Positions 42,635 through 54,958 of a DNA stretch of 64,000 nt are shown here, one piece after another. Made by a program: the position numbers and the translations under genes. The stretch comes from Neodiprion pinetum (Eukaryota; Arthropoda; Insecta; Hymenoptera; Diprionidae): positions 13,647,042 through 13,711,041 of the forward strand of contig NC_060238.1 of the NCBI RefSeq assembly GCF_021155775.2. The letters are read 5' to 3'. Each line of letters begins with the position of its first letter. Position 1 is the first letter of the stretch. Below the pieces are notes generated by a model. The model had not been told where the DNA came from, ran no database searches, and saw only the letters and a list, made by a program, of their open reading frames with translations.

Positions 42635-43160
42635 GATACCTGGACAAACAGACGTTATACCTTGGGAGGTTTACTGCTACCCCCACAATAAACTAACCGT
42701 ACGACAGAACTGAGGGCATAAGACCGTTGTAAATATTTGCGTTTGACAACTAGGACGATCCTTCATGAAGCAGAGACGTTTCGTTATCAATACGATATTC
42801 GGCGAAATGAAGTTTCAAAATGCGAATACTATGTAAATTCATATATTCAACAATCACATGTTTATTTATCAATAATATATTGAGCAATCATTCATATTCA
42901 TTCGTTCAAACTGAAAAAAGTTTTCCAGAAAATAAAATGTGCCATACACGTTACTATAAAAAAAATTTCATAGTAATTTGTGTGTGTGTGTGTGTGTGTG
43001 AGGAGAATAAATGTACAAGGAGAATAAACGTAAAAAAAAAGTTTCCAGAAAATGAAAAAAAGTTTTCAGAAAATAAAATGTACCATACACGTGACAATCA
43101 AAAAATTTTTCATATTAATTTGTGCGTGTGTGTGTGTGTGAGTGTGAGTGTGTGTGTGTG
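42635..43160. repeat. TG-microsatellite repeat unit flanking the LINE
   Basis: From about 42920 a unit of roughly 145 bp occurs twice: CAGAAAATAAAATGTRCCATACACG, AT-rich stretch, AATTTGTG and a (TG)n tract (42979-42999 and 43121-43160). The first copy then has AGGAGAATAAATGTACAAGG, which recurs right of the LINE at 48416. 42635-42900 shows nothing recognisable. Confidence 0.7.
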
Positions 43161-43426
43161 TTTTTTTTTTTTTTTTTTTTTTTTCTTGGGGGGGGGGAAT
43201 CCTTTTTACGGATTCCAGGCATAGCTGTTTGGCCTGGATATGTGACGACTCGACACAGCGTCACACTAAAACTCGACGCTAACGCCCCTACCCACTAAAC
43301 CCTAAACACCTTCCTCCTTCTTTCCTCTAATCCCTCATGGAAACCGCCGTCAGGCATTACTTCGTGAAGGGAGGATCTAGCTACTGCTCTTCCTTCTGGT
43401 GGCTAAGGTGTCATTTTTCCTTCCTT

Positions 43427-46400
43427 CTAGTTTCTATCATTCGCTCTTTTTCTTTCAATGGAACGCAGCTCTGTAAGGACTTCTGTGGCAAAAGTGCTTG
43501 TAGCGTTCCAAGCAGTTTGACTCGACAACATTGCCTCTACTATTGTCTCTGGTTGGATTCTCCTGTTCAGGATCCTTTCTAACTCATTTCGCTGAGGATC
43601 AAATCGTGGACACACAAAGAAAACATGCCCTGCGTCCTCAATAACCCCTGGACAAGACGGACACTCCGGAGAATCGTCGTGCTTAAACCGGTGCAGGTAC
43701 TCTCGAAAGCACCCATGTCCTGACAACATCTGAGTTAGGTAATAGTTGACTTCGCCATGGTTTCGGCTCAGCCAAACATCGATCTTTGGTATGAGGCGGT
43801 GTGTCCATCTTCCTTTTGCTGCGGCGTCCCACTCAAGTTGCCATCGCGAGATGCTGTGCTGCCGTTCTTCTGTTCCAAGTTCTTCAGGGCTCAGTGCAGT
43901 TGACCTTTTTCGTTGGTAAAGGGCCCGTCTTTCCTCTGCTAGTACTCTAAGCGGTAGGGTTCCAGCAATGACGCACACCGCTTCTTCTGATATTGTGCGG
44001 AAGGCACTGGCAACTCTCAGAGTGCTCTGTCTATAGATTGGACCCGCTTTTCTCTATGATTCTTGCGTCTCTAATGTATCAGCCCAAATGGATATACCAT
44101 ATGTGAGCACGGATGTTACTACTGATGACAGTAGTAGTCTTCTGCTCTGCTTTGGTCCACCAACGTTAGGCATGAGTCGTGCTAGGCTCGCTCTAACTAC
44201 TGATGCTTTGGCAGTCACATGTTCGACTTGTTGCTTGAAATTGAGTCGAGCATCAAGTATCACTCCCAGGTACCGATTGTACGATGTGATCCCACTCCCA
44301 GGTACCAATGTGATCTCAAGTTCCCCAACTTGTAACTTGATGGTTTCCATCGCTTTCCTGCTGGTAATGAGCACTGCTTCGGTTTTATGCTTAGCTAGTT
44401 GCAAGTTCACCGTATCCATCCATAAGTTAATCCGTGTAAATGTAATATCGAAGGCCAGATTTATCTCTTCAAGATGCTTCGCGACAATCAGCACGGCAAC
44501 ATCATCTGCATACGGTACCAGTTTCACTTCTGCTGGCAATGCTATTTTCAGGAGACCATCATACATGATATTCCATAGCAGAGGACCTAGAACTGAGCCC
44601 TGTGGTACACCACCAGTAATATCATACTCCTTAGGACCACTTTTTGTGTCATATTTGAGGACTCTGTTTGTGAAGTATCTTGCTACCATTCTACGCAAAT
44701 ACCCTGGAACTCGTTTCTCTTCAAGGGCGCGCATTACGCAGTCCCAGTTAGCAGAGTTGAAAGCATTTTTGATGTTCAATGCAGCCACCAAGCAATACTT
44801 TTTTGTGCCGCGATTCCATCTCTTTCCAGCAATCGCATCCTTAGCTGTGTTGACGACCAGGTTGATTGCATCTAGGGTTGACCGCCCGTTTCGGAAACCA
44901 AATTGGTTGTCTGCCAGGAGTGGATCAACTACTGCTTCTATTCTTTGGTGAATTATCCGCTCTAATATCTTACCCGCCGTGTCTAACATGCAGAGTGGAC
45001 GGTAAGATGATGGTTCGTCAGGTGGCATCTTTTCTTTCGGGAGCAGTACAAGTTTTTGCCGCTTTCACCTTTCAGGAAAGACTCCTTCCTCGAAACACAC
45101 ATTGAAGGTATCTATGAATAATGCCGGCACTGCTTTGATAGATGTTTTTAAAGCAATGTTTGGAATTCCATCTAATCCCGGCGCCTTATTATTCCCTACA
45201 CGATTGCATGCCTCCATCAATTCCTCCTCTGTGACAGGTGGGATGTCTTCAGGGTCAGGCTGCAGTAACGAATAGATCAACTCACGTTGCTGAGGAAACA
45301 ACGTACGGACGATTTTCTCTAGTAGCTGTGGACATGTAGGTGACGGCATTGGTTGACATTTCAGGTGGGTCATGACCACCTTGTACGGTCTGTCCCACGG
45401 ATCTTTCTCTACCTCTTCGACGAGTTCCTTCCAACAGCGTCTTTTGCTATCCTTGATGGCTCTATTCAATTCTCGACGGGCCTTTTTGAACTCTGCCACC
45501 AGTTCTGCAGAGTTAGGTCGACGGTAGCCACGCTGATATATTCTTCTTCTTTTAAAACACTCTTTACGAAGAGTGCTGATGTTATTGTTCCACCAGTGTA
45601 CCGGAGATCGATGATTCATGCCACGTTTCCGGGGCATACAAGCGTCGCAGGCTTGGGTCACTCTCTTCATTAGTTCTTTTGCTTTCTCTTCAGCACTCCC
45701 TGTGGTAGTCGGGTTGCTATCTAAAGCTATTATAAAAGTAGCTGGGTCAAGAGCTTTGACTTTCCATCCAACTGCGTTCGTTTGTCTGGTTGCTCTTCGA
45801 GGGCTCTGGCCAGTTGATACTTCCCAAAGGACGGCGTAGTGGTCGCTGGCAGTGTAGGTGTTCATAACTACCCAAGAATAGCTTCCTCTCGTAAGACTGC
45901 TGCTGACGAACGTAAGATCCACTATAGAGCTTGCCTTTCCTTTTGAATATGTTGGTGTCTCGCCAGTGTAAGGAGGACAACAGCTAGTGTGGCCATCGCT
46001 TCAAGTAGAGCCTTTCCTCGTGCATTGGTGAGCTCATTGCCCCAGTCCACTGCCCAGGAATTGAAGTCACCTGCTATTGCTACGGGAAAGTGTTGCCTTG
46101 CATCTTCGGTTAGACAATCAAGAAAATCGATGAATTATTCCAAAGAAAGACTCGGCGGGGCATAGCAGCTGTAGAAACGAATTCCATCTACCCATGCTGC
46201 TACAAATCCGGCTTCTCTGTTGTTGACTGCCTTCTAGAAAGGTAATTTGTCACAGGACCAAATGACAGCTTTGTTGGTACTGTCCGATTCCCAGGGTTGG
46301 GTACTCAGATGTTTATATGGTTCTGCTATCAGTACTAAGTCAAGCTCTAGTTCGCGCACGGTTTGTATGAGCAAGTCATGCGCAGCCTCGCAATGATTGA

Positions 46401-46430
46401 GGTTGAGCTGCAGTATCTTTATGCTCGTTT
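43427..46430 (-). pseudogene. LINE ORF2: endonuclease and reverse transcriptase
   Basis: Starts close to the end of ORF1. Endonuclease motifs read on the minus strand: KILQLNLNHCEAAHDL, LIAEPYKHLS, FYSCYAPP, VAIAGDFNSWAVDWG; then DLTFVSS and SDHYAVLWEV. The RT has GNNKAPGLDGIPN, SSYRPLCMLDTAGKILERI, FGFRNGRSTLDAI, GGVPQGSVLGPLLWN and YADDVAVLI (about 44505-44530). The C-terminal end carries CPSC...H...C near 43655. Stops near 46235, 46130, 45065 and 44053 and a frameshift near 45975 break it. Target-primed reverse transcription is its normal role. Confidence 0.88.
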
Positions 46431-47888
46431 ATTTATCATTTTCTCGAGCGCCTCTTTGAAAACCGGGCATCTGTATGTGCCAGCATGGTGGGCAGCGTCC
46501 TGCGCACCTTGATCGTCAGCGCATAATACACATTTGGCTGGACTTTTGCACTTAGCAATCTTATGTCCTTCTCTTCCGCACCTTATGCAGTGCTTAGATC
46601 GGTCGATTTCACTTTTGCACTGGAATACAAAGTGCCCAAAGTGCCAGCATTTGAAGCATTGTATCGGCTTCTTTGTTGCTCTCATTCGGCAGTTGACCCA
46701 GCCAATCCTTATTTTGCCGTTTCTTTCCAGTAGCTGTTGTGCTGCAGCTTCTGGTAGTGTCACTGTGGCCGTTTGCGTACCTCTGTAGGCCTTACGGATC
46801 TTGATAGCCTCTAGTGGTATTTTGCAGGTTTCTCCGGTTTCCGTTTTCAGGGCAGTCTGAATGTGCTCCTTCGTCGTGTCATCATCAATGCCTCGGATTT
46901 CGATGATCTCCTGCGGTCCTTTGCAAATTACTTCGGCCTCTTTTTGAAGAATGTCCGTGATAGCCTTTTGCAAGGCTTGGCTTTTGTCAGTACTCTTCTT
47001 TGAGAGCGTAATCAGCATGTCCCCAGTTTTAGTTTTGTGGATCTTTTCCACGGTTGTGCGGACCTGTTCGTCAGGGACGGCCTGCTTTATACGACGCAAT
47101 ATTTCAGCGAACTTCTCCTTCTCGACCGGACGGATAATCAGAGCGTCAGGCCTGATCCACTTTCGAGGTTTCTTCCGCTTAGGTTCCGGCCGGGGCTCTT
47201 TCGGCGGTTGCTTTGGGAGCTGCTCTTTCCTTTGTCTTTTCTGTTCTTTTTTAGACTGAACTCGTTGCCAAGCTGGCGCTTTCATCTGTTCGTCGCTTGG
47301 CAGTGCTGCTCTTTGCAGAGGGCTTTCCTTCAGGTCTTTCTTTTTTGTTACTTGCCTGAATGTTGGGTCTGGAGAGGGTCTTTCTTTTCTCTTACCTGGC
47401 TTGCCGAAAGTTTCACGCCCGTCTTCAGCGACTGATTCACCCTTACCTTCGGCTCCGGTGTCTATTGCTTCGTCAGTTCCGACGTCAGCTTTGCAGGTTT
47501 TCTCCGGTGTAGCACGGGAAATGCGCTGCAATGATGAGCGCCATTCTTCGTCCAGTTTCTCAAACCTTTGTAGGGCGCTAGCTACACTAGTCGTCTTGGA
47601 CTTTATCTCCTTGTGAATGTTGACCTTTGATTGAACGAAATCATTCAACTCACTGGTCAGTTTTTTAAGGCGTTCGAGCGCATGCTACCGCTTCATTTCA
47701 GCGCTTGCGTCAATCGCTGCTTGTTGGGCATGAAGCCCGTTTCCACTCTTGTTTATTTCCTGTAAGTTACTCATACTTTTTTGGTTTACCAGCGCATCGT
47801 ACGGAGTGGAGCGGGTTGTCATAACTAGGAACGGGTGTACCCTCGGAGATAGTACTCCTACCCCAGTTCCCTGAGGCCTAGTCGACAC
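46419..47888 (-). pseudogene. LINE ORF1 (Gag-like, CCHC zinc knuckles)
   Basis: RNA-binding protein of the LINE ribonucleoprotein. The frame probably starts with ATG at 47888 (MSTRPQGTG) or at a later Met. It has one TAG at 47685-47687 and is then open for 409 codons. Lys/Glu/Pro-rich middle (residues 90-170 of the open part), an RRM-like region with IIEIRGIDDDTTKEHI, and three knuckles: CFKCWHFGHFVFQC, CIRCGREGHKIAKC, and a CVLC...H...C. It ends at 46419, overlapping the first ORF2 codons. Confidence 0.87.
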
Positions 47889-48307
47889 TTAGCCAGTCCC
47901 GGAATACACGGACGGACTAGAATCGCTCGGGGCGGTGAAGATTCCGATCTCTAACACTCACTGCGTACTTCCTGATCAGGGCTCGAAGTGGCTGGCTCCT
48001 GATCCACTGTTGCAACTTACGCCTCGGCAGAGCAAGCTCACATCAGCCGTGGCCCGCATCGTTGGAAATAATCGACACGGGTTCCGGACACTCCCAGTGA
48101 GTTGCAGCAGGGAACGATCGTCTTGTTAGGTCAGTTAATGTGACCAACCCATTATAGGGGAGTTTTGTCCACGGGAGCGTATTTTATTTAACTCCTACCC
48201 TCTGTACCTCATCAGCTCGGAGACCTAGTGTCATCCAAGGACAGCGAGTGTCAACCCATCCACTACGGGGAGACGCGCCTGGTAGCAGTTTCTCCTTTGC
48301 CGCAGGA

Positions 48308-48340
48308 GTGTGTGTGTGTGTGTGTGTGTGTGTGAGCGCG

Positions 48341-48388
<48 letters not shown>

Positions 48389-48413
48389 TACGTGCGTGTG
48401 TGTGTGTGTGTGT
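48308..48413 (+). repeat. (TG)n and (TGCG)n microsatellite
   Basis: About 105 bases of TG dinucleotides with an interior of CGTG tetramers. It abuts the 5' end of the LINE. Confidence 0.95.
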
Positions 48414-49628
48414 AAGGAGAATCAATGTGCAAGGAGAATGATCGTGAACACATGATTCAATTTTTGTAAAAATCTAACGAAAGAATAAACATGATGAATC
48501 ATATTACAATATTTTTTCACATGGAAACTGTGAATCGTCCAAGAATTACATGAAATTAATAATGCGTCACAGAAAAGTAGGACATACTGTACGAAAGATT
48601 TAAACTGAAAAGAAAGATTGACGTAAATTTCTAATCCATGAAAATCGATAGCTCAAACGAGAAGATATTTCTTTCAATCAATTACGACAGAAAATTTACT
48701 AGAGCGGCATCGCTAGGTAACAAACTGATAATTTACAAGAGTTGAAGAATTCGACATACGATTTACAGATCAATTCTTAAATATAATTCACACTGTTCAC
48801 GAGTACCTCGTGAAAACCAATAAACGCGCAAACTCATGCGCCCAAGCATCAACCACTTTCCAGTCGCGCTCCGGACAAGCATCACCACTTCCTAGTCACG
48901 CGCCGCAATAAGCATCACCCACTTTCCAATCGCGCGCCGCAGCGGACAGCACTCACTACGTCACGCGCGCCGCTAACGCCACCCACGCAGCCACGCGCGT
49001 CCTGCAATCGGGTCGTCAAGTTTCCCGCTGTTAAATTGGAGTCACGGCTGGGATATGAGACCAACGATCTCACCCATCGTCAGAACAAATTCGGTCCCAC
49101 CGATTTTTGAGCTACAGACTGCACTTAAGGTTTATCACCACGCTACACCTTCAGTACGCTACATCTACTCAACAGTACGCAGTCTTTTGGATTACGACAC
49201 CTATCAGTCGCCCCTTTTCTTCACTGCAGCCTCCACCTCGATACCAGAGAACAACTTCAGCCCTTTCCATCACTTGGAAACCAGAACCTTAACTTGTATA
49301 TATGTAAATTAAATTCAATAAATAATAAGGTATACTGTGAATCTCATCTTTTACTTCAGAGTGACCACCTCCCTCCATCCGGCTCAGTCAAAAACGCTAA
49401 CGACAACTAGCACACGCACGAAAATGGAAAATTGTGAGAGAGTAAGTGGTTGAAAAAAGAGTTCCGGAGAAAATGGAATACACTAAATATACCTTATCAC
49501 GATAAAATCAGTGATAGTAAGCAGAACTTAAATTAACGAAGAAATATGAGATAGCAAGAGTTGTGACAATATAGCTGGTAATAATCAATACAAAACTATA
49601 AGTAGGCGATAGAAAAGGTATGATGTAT
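48414..49628. other. No gene; LTR-like end and short repeats
   Basis: 48840-48935 has a roughly 45-bp unit (AAGCATCACC...ACTTTCCA..TCGCGC) repeated about 2.5 times. 49290-49400 carries an AATAAATAATAAGG polyadenylation-like signal followed by ACTTCAGAGTGACCACC, which would suit an LTR end, but no partner was found. 49440-49628 is purine-rich without genes. Confidence 0.45.
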
Positions 49629-50256
49629 TGTAACGTGGCGTTTCAGAATCGCCCGTCACAAGGGCACACAACCGCTATTATTTTTAGTTTACGCGTCCTC
49701 GGCAGGGTACTCCAACCGAACTCGATACAAAATAGGCAATAACTACTTTTAACTAATTCTTTTTTGTAAATTCTTTATTTCGCGCTTCGGCGCACGCTAA
49801 CAAGGTACTTGGACGACAACGATCCCGATCAACAAGGGACCACTATCTACCGTTTGCAGCTCTCGACGACTTCGCCTACTGACGGTCTCATCAGACTACA
49901 CTGGCTACCTTGGTGCACCTTTATATACACCTGGGGTAGCATCCATCCGAACCTTTCGTATCGCCTCGACTGCCGGTGAACAGGGAGATAAAAATCCTCC
50001 CGGCGGCCGAGGGCATCGTTCCTCGAAGAGGAACCAGCCGCCAACTCTATCGGATGCCGTAAGGATGGCGTGAAGGGCAGACCGTAGCCTGCCATCCTCC
50101 GACTTACCGGCCTGGTGCCGGACCGACCCCAAACCACTACGTTCAGGGTGATAAAGCCGTCGTTCCGAGGATCGACGCTGCCTCCCTATCGGCAGGGACC
50201 AATTGTGTGGGTCGTGGTCCACGGTTTGGCCAACCGTCTGACTGCACGACCTCAGG

Positions 50257-50281
50257 TACAGGCAGCTAGCTACTGCCTGTA
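50257..50281. other. Strong hairpin in the LTR-like unit
   Basis: TACAGGCAG and CTGCCTGTA pair as a 9-bp stem around a 7-base loop. Weaker hairpins are nearby (for example GGGAG with CTCCC at 49981-50000). Confidence 0.6.
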
Positions 50282-50969
50282 CAAAAGCCGGTGGAGGTGA
50301 ACAATGAGGCGTCACTCTCCACCCGGTAACTTTGACCGAGAGGCACCCTCTGTATGCCTCTGTCAAAGAAGTCCCCGATGATAGGCAGCCTGGACCGTAA
50401 ATTGAAGCGACTCCAAAATCGTACGAGTTGGTGTCAACGACGAAATCGCGAGCAGCACATTACACCACATCTAGCGGTAATTTTTGGAAAACGTATGACC
50501 ACGCAGTAACCAATATTCGCCACAGGGGGGATGGCCTATTTGCGGTGGGGGTCAACCGACCAATCAAAGAAGAAGAAGAATCACCTCACGACAACCGCGA
50601 GATCGGCGAGCTGAACTACGACCTGCTATTCTACGCTTGACCTGCCGAGTGACAGCGTCGTTCTTTTGCATCCTTCCGATTATCCTCTCGATTTCAGCTA
50701 CCGATCCTTCTTCCTTTCATTCTACCATTATCGCAATCTACCGTTTTCTTTTTATACTCTCGATCCTTGTACTACCGTTCACTTCTTCCTATACATTCAA
50801 TTCCTTTCCTTTCTTTCTACTCTCGTTTTATTATTTCTAAGTTTACTTTAAATTAGAATCAGTTTGTGTGCCTGAGGTCAACCGTTAAGGTAAGGCTTCT
50901 GCCTTTGAATTGTACCGTTACGAAGTTGCTCATAATTTCTATTCTTTCTCATAGTATTCATCGACTTTG

Positions 50970-51127
50970 CGTGAATCATGGTCCACGGTTAAAGTTGCAG
51001 TAAGCCGCCGTGTGGCTGCATGATTTCGGTCATTAATATTATATTTATTGTTTCTTGGTTGCATCGTGTGGTGCCGTTTTGTGTGAATCATGGTCCACGA
51101 CTTCCGTGTGGCTGCATGATTTCAGTA
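50970..51127. repeat. Two copies of a palindromic module
   Basis: GTGAATCATGGTCCACG followed by CGTGTGGCTGCATGATTTC occurs at about 50970-51035 and 51080-51127. Each copy is a near-palindrome (GAATCATG with CATGATTT). Confidence 0.7.
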
Positions 51128-52515
51128 ACTTATTATTTTCGTATCTGAGCGACCTCGTAACTGCCAAATAACTACTTTTCTTGTATTTATGATTTTTCTG
51201 ATTATTTGTGAATCTCTATTATCTTGCTTCCGTATTTTCTATCGTATTTTGAGCCCTATTGGCTTCATATTTGATTCCATACTCTTTTTGTAATAGTGGT
51301 GTGCTTTATATTTTATTTCCGTTATTGCTTATTATATTTTTATTTATTTTTGTGCCTATTGTATCGTATATCGAGTTCCTTGGAGTACAAGCGAGCGTAG
51401 AATCACCCTTAGATATTGCCGCATTTTTCTTTATTACTATTGACAATTTTATACTATTTCTGCCTGTTATTTATTTTTCCGTATTTTGTTAGATTAAGTT
51501 CTGTGAATTATTCTTTTGTATTGCGGTGTATTTTCGTATATTTCTCTATTTTGTAAACTCTCCGAAATTCTCTCACTCTCATAATTTTGTATTTTGTATC
51601 CTCTCAAAAGTTATATTTAGGAATTCATTATTTAATTCCTCACGTACGTAATAATTCTAAATTGTCGAATCTACCGTTTCTGAATAATTCTACCGAAGGC
51701 TATTTAGTCGATCGTTTGCCGACTTGGTAAATTGCTACTGAATGTCAATCTCTCATACCGGATATAATTTATGGTAAATTTGTCGTATCATCTACCGAAC
51801 TATCGATACGTTGTTTTATACCGATCGCAGTAAAGTTCTCTCGTTCTAATTGCCAGAATAATAATTTTCGTAGCGTCATTTGCAACTTGGGTAAGATCAC
51901 GTCGCCCAGTGACGTGTAGTTTTAAGTCAAATCTTGCATTATATTGCATCTCTCGACCTACGTCTATTTTTCTCTGTTAACTACCGTCTCTCGTGTTAAA
52001 GCTACCGTTTACTGCTATTCTACCGATATTTTTGTGAACAACGATTATTTATTTTATTAACTACCGCTATCGATACCACCTTATTTGCCTGTCTCACTTA
52101 TGTAACCTTCTCGACAATATATGATCGATTGACTTATTCATTTTCCTTTTAACTGGAGGTTATTCTTTATTTTGTTATTTTCTTTAATTCTGGAATTACT
52201 GCTAGCTGCCTTGAACTCCGCCACTCTACCGGGATGTACGCGATCGTACCTGTGCCTAGCCAGCCATACAACGGGTTCTCTATTTATCTCTTTTGTACGG
52301 TTTTGTGTTAATTTTATTGATTTACATTATTGTTTAAAAATCGACGCTATCGCGTCTGGCGCCCAACGTACTTATTTTGTTATAGTTTGATATTGCGGAT
52401 AAGTAGAGAATCGCGCCAAAGTGTCAACGGTAAGTCCTCATCCGAACGTAACAGAATTTAGCGTTACAAATTGATGGGCGACAAGGGGCCCGAAAAGGCT
52501 TAGCGTTACAGTATT

Positions 52516-53600
52516 CAGCGGCTTAATCTACGCTCGGATGTACTCCAAGGAACTCGATGTACGATAAAAAGTCATGCAGAATAGCAAATGAATAAAATGG
52601 AGGATACGGTAAATGAAACAAAGTAAGCACTACTATCACAGAAAATTGAGAGAAAAGCAAGGTACAGGTAGCTCAAAATACGGTAGAAATTATAGGACCA
52701 AAATATTAGAAATTTACAGGTAATCACAGTTATTTACAAACACGAGAGAAAAACTTATTACCATGCTATTCACAGAGATACTGGCATCACACGATGCAAC
52801 CAAAGATAAATACAATATGATAAAACAGAGAATATGAGCAACTTCGTAGTGATACGTGACAAATGCAGAAGCCTTACCTGAGCTGGTAACTTGGGCTCAC
52901 AAGCACTGAATTTGATTTAAATTAAACTTATCGGTTGCACAGAAATCTAGACGTAAGACAATGGTAATCGGTGTAAAAAGGAATGAAGCTAAATGATAGT
53001 GTTTAGGTCGTTTGACCAGAGTTCTTCTCTAACTTCAATCGGGATGGGATGAGTGAGTGAGAGAGTGAATAAATAAATAACACGATTTCGCGGGAAAGAC
53101 AAGACGCTTGCTTCGGCATAAAAACCCTTGCGGTGCAGAGGGAAAGGCCGAAGCACGACAAGTGTTTATTAACTGCAAATCAGATCATCATAAAACAGGA
53201 TAATACAGTCGCTGGTGCGTTTCTCGTCAACTAGATTGAATGATCATTCAATAATCTTAAGCCAACTTATCTAAGACTCCATGAGAAACCGTGCTCCGCA
53301 ACTTCCACGCACTCGTGGAAGCAGGGAATGGGGAGCGTCATGGTGGCCCAATGCCGTGCAAACAGCGGTCCCGACGTCTCGGGAACCAACGCTGAAGTGC
53401 AATGACGCTCGCCCGGGAGACGGGCACCCCCGGCCCAACCGGAAGGTGAACCACGTCTCCCCCGACCGTGTTAAACGGATAAATCTTAAAACTACGCGAA
53501 ACGAAATAATCGACGCGCGTGTCTAAGGAAAACCTAACACGTCCTACCTATTCGAGCGCTCAAGACTAACTAACTTGCGCTGCGCCCTCACCGGCCAAGC
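52516..53600 (-). mobile_element. Inverted partial copy of the LTR-like unit
   Basis: Minus-strand similarity to 50880-51420 is clear over 52530-52900 (for example GGCTTCTGC, CGAAGTTGCTCAT, GGTTGCATCGTGTG and ATCGAGTTCCTTGGAGTAC). It starts TGTAACGC at 52516. From 53100 to 53600 GC-rich sequence follows, comparable in character to 49850-50400. The 81-codon frame at 53281 has no domain. Confidence 0.5.
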
Positions 53601-53952
53601 GAACGTACGTAACTGCCGATTCGAGTATCGGCCCACGAATTTCTGGCATGGACAATAAGTACGTAATTTGAATTACTATAACGTTGAACTACTTGTCATG
53701 TGGAATAAGAAAGTAAATCTACTGTTGTGACTCTTTAGTCACCTTATACGTGGTAAATAGGTACAACATACGAATATAACGAAACTAAAGTATTTGCTGT
53801 GACAAATTCACAAACTAATATAATAATAATAAAGTTGCGCGAAGAGATAGTGCAAATGATAGAGGGTTTTAGAGATGAATGATAGCGATAGAACAAACGG
53901 TAGCGGTAAGAACGAAGGAAAGGCAAAAAACTGAAGGAAAAGTCTAGATCAA

Positions 53953-54958
53953 TAGTCCAGGAAATATAGCTCGAATATGACCATTTCGCGTTATTTTCTT
54001 GCAGCAGGCGGACTTTTTTAGTGTGGGTAGTAAAAATGGCGTACATGAATATATATTATCCCACCATCTGAAATCGCGTGGGAACATTGTTTAAAAATCG
54101 ATCGATTGTACAGAAAAAAAGTCGAACCCTTTTTTTTATCTTTGCATACAGAGTACTTTCATTGGACAAAATATTCTGTGTTCGGGTAAAAGGTAAGTAA
54201 GTGAAAGAAATTTTAGTATTAAATTGAAAAAAGAAAATGACTTACTTATCGCAATTAGTTCCCGAGAGAAGCGTGACTGATGTTGCACCGTTGAATTAAA
54301 CGCCAGTATCGCAATTTTTTCAGCGTAGAGGTAGCTCCCTAACCCTGCCCGCCAAGCGCTATCCAGCGAAAATATCAGCACTCCGCTATTTTTTGAAAAT
54401 TTTTTTCACTCACTAACCTTTTTCCTGAACACTCAATATTTTATATAATGAAAGTACTCCGTATTCCAATTGTGATCATATTTTTTTCCGCTACTCGCTC
54501 CAACTGTCGAACAACAGGTGGACAACTTTAACGACCTGTAACTCCGTTGTTTTCCAACAAATCTCGACAAACTTTGTTTCAAATTGAAGCTTTTTTCATA
54601 TCCGTAAATAAATGTTGCAAAAACAGTTGGATAAACGGTCAGTTAGATTTTACAACTAATGACGTGTGAAGAAAAAATTGCCTTCGTTGCAAAATTGCAT
54701 TTCTTTTGAGACTGATTGTGTTCCGATATGTTAAAGACGGAAAAACTTTATTCGATTTTTTTCTGTACAATCGAAAGAAAAAACATATATGCGAAACACA
54801 TAGAAATCATGATTTTGATCGAATTTTAAAGAATGTTCCCACGCGATTTCAGAGGGCAGGAAGATATATGTTCACCATTTTTATTAACCGCATCAAAAAA
54901 ATCAGCTTGCCCCAAGAAAATAACGCGAAATGATCATTTCGGGATATTTCCTGGACTA
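53953..54958. mobile_element. MITE-like element with about 200-bp inverted ends
   Basis: TAGTCCAGGAAATAT at the left is matched inverted at the right (54944-54958). The similarity continues through CATTTCGCGTTATTTTCTT and TCTGAAATCGCGTGGGAACAT. CAA precedes the left end and follows the right end, a possible 3-bp duplication. No coding capacity. A smaller inverted-repeat element lies inside. Confidence 0.65.
54147..54464. mobile_element. Smaller inverted-repeat element nested in the MITE
   Basis: GAGTACTTTCATT at the left and its inverse AATGAAAGTACTC at the right, with about 80 bp of inverted similarity (ATATTCTGTGTTCGGG with CCTGAACACTCAATATT). About 320 bp, noncoding. Confidence 0.6.

Larger units (their letters stand above)
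43161..48307 (-). mobile_element. R1-clade (Waldo-like) non-LTR retrotransposon in a TG tract
   Basis: Minus-strand element of about 5.15 kb: 5' region, ORF1 with zinc knuckles, ORF2 with AP endonuclease, reverse transcriptase and a Cys/His end, then a 24-base poly(A) (poly(T) 43161-43184 on the plus strand). Both outer flanks are (TG)n, and the sequence after the right tract matches that after the first left tract. Waldo-type R1 elements are known to target CA/TG repeats, which fits. It is dead, with several stops in ORF2. Confidence 0.88.
49629..52468 (+). mobile_element. LTR-like unit of 2.84 kb, no coding capacity
   Basis: Begins TGTAACGTGG and ends GCGTTACA, the TG...CA type of LTR ends. 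Same layout as 22878-25410, including a GC-rich first third (49850-50400), a long T-rich middle and TGGCGCCCAACG (52357-52368) about 100 bases before the end. Short frames in the GC-rich part show no domain. Either a very long solo LTR with adjoining primer-binding site and leader, or a non-autonomous element. Flanks show no clear duplication. Confidence 0.5.

Noticed and set aside
44088..44951. 287-codon plus-strand frame
   Set aside because: It is the complement of the LINE reverse transcriptase, whose YADD and other motifs are clear on the minus strand.
48184..48453. His/Thr/Arg repeat proteins on the minus strand
   Set aside because: They are translations of the TG/CG microsatellite.
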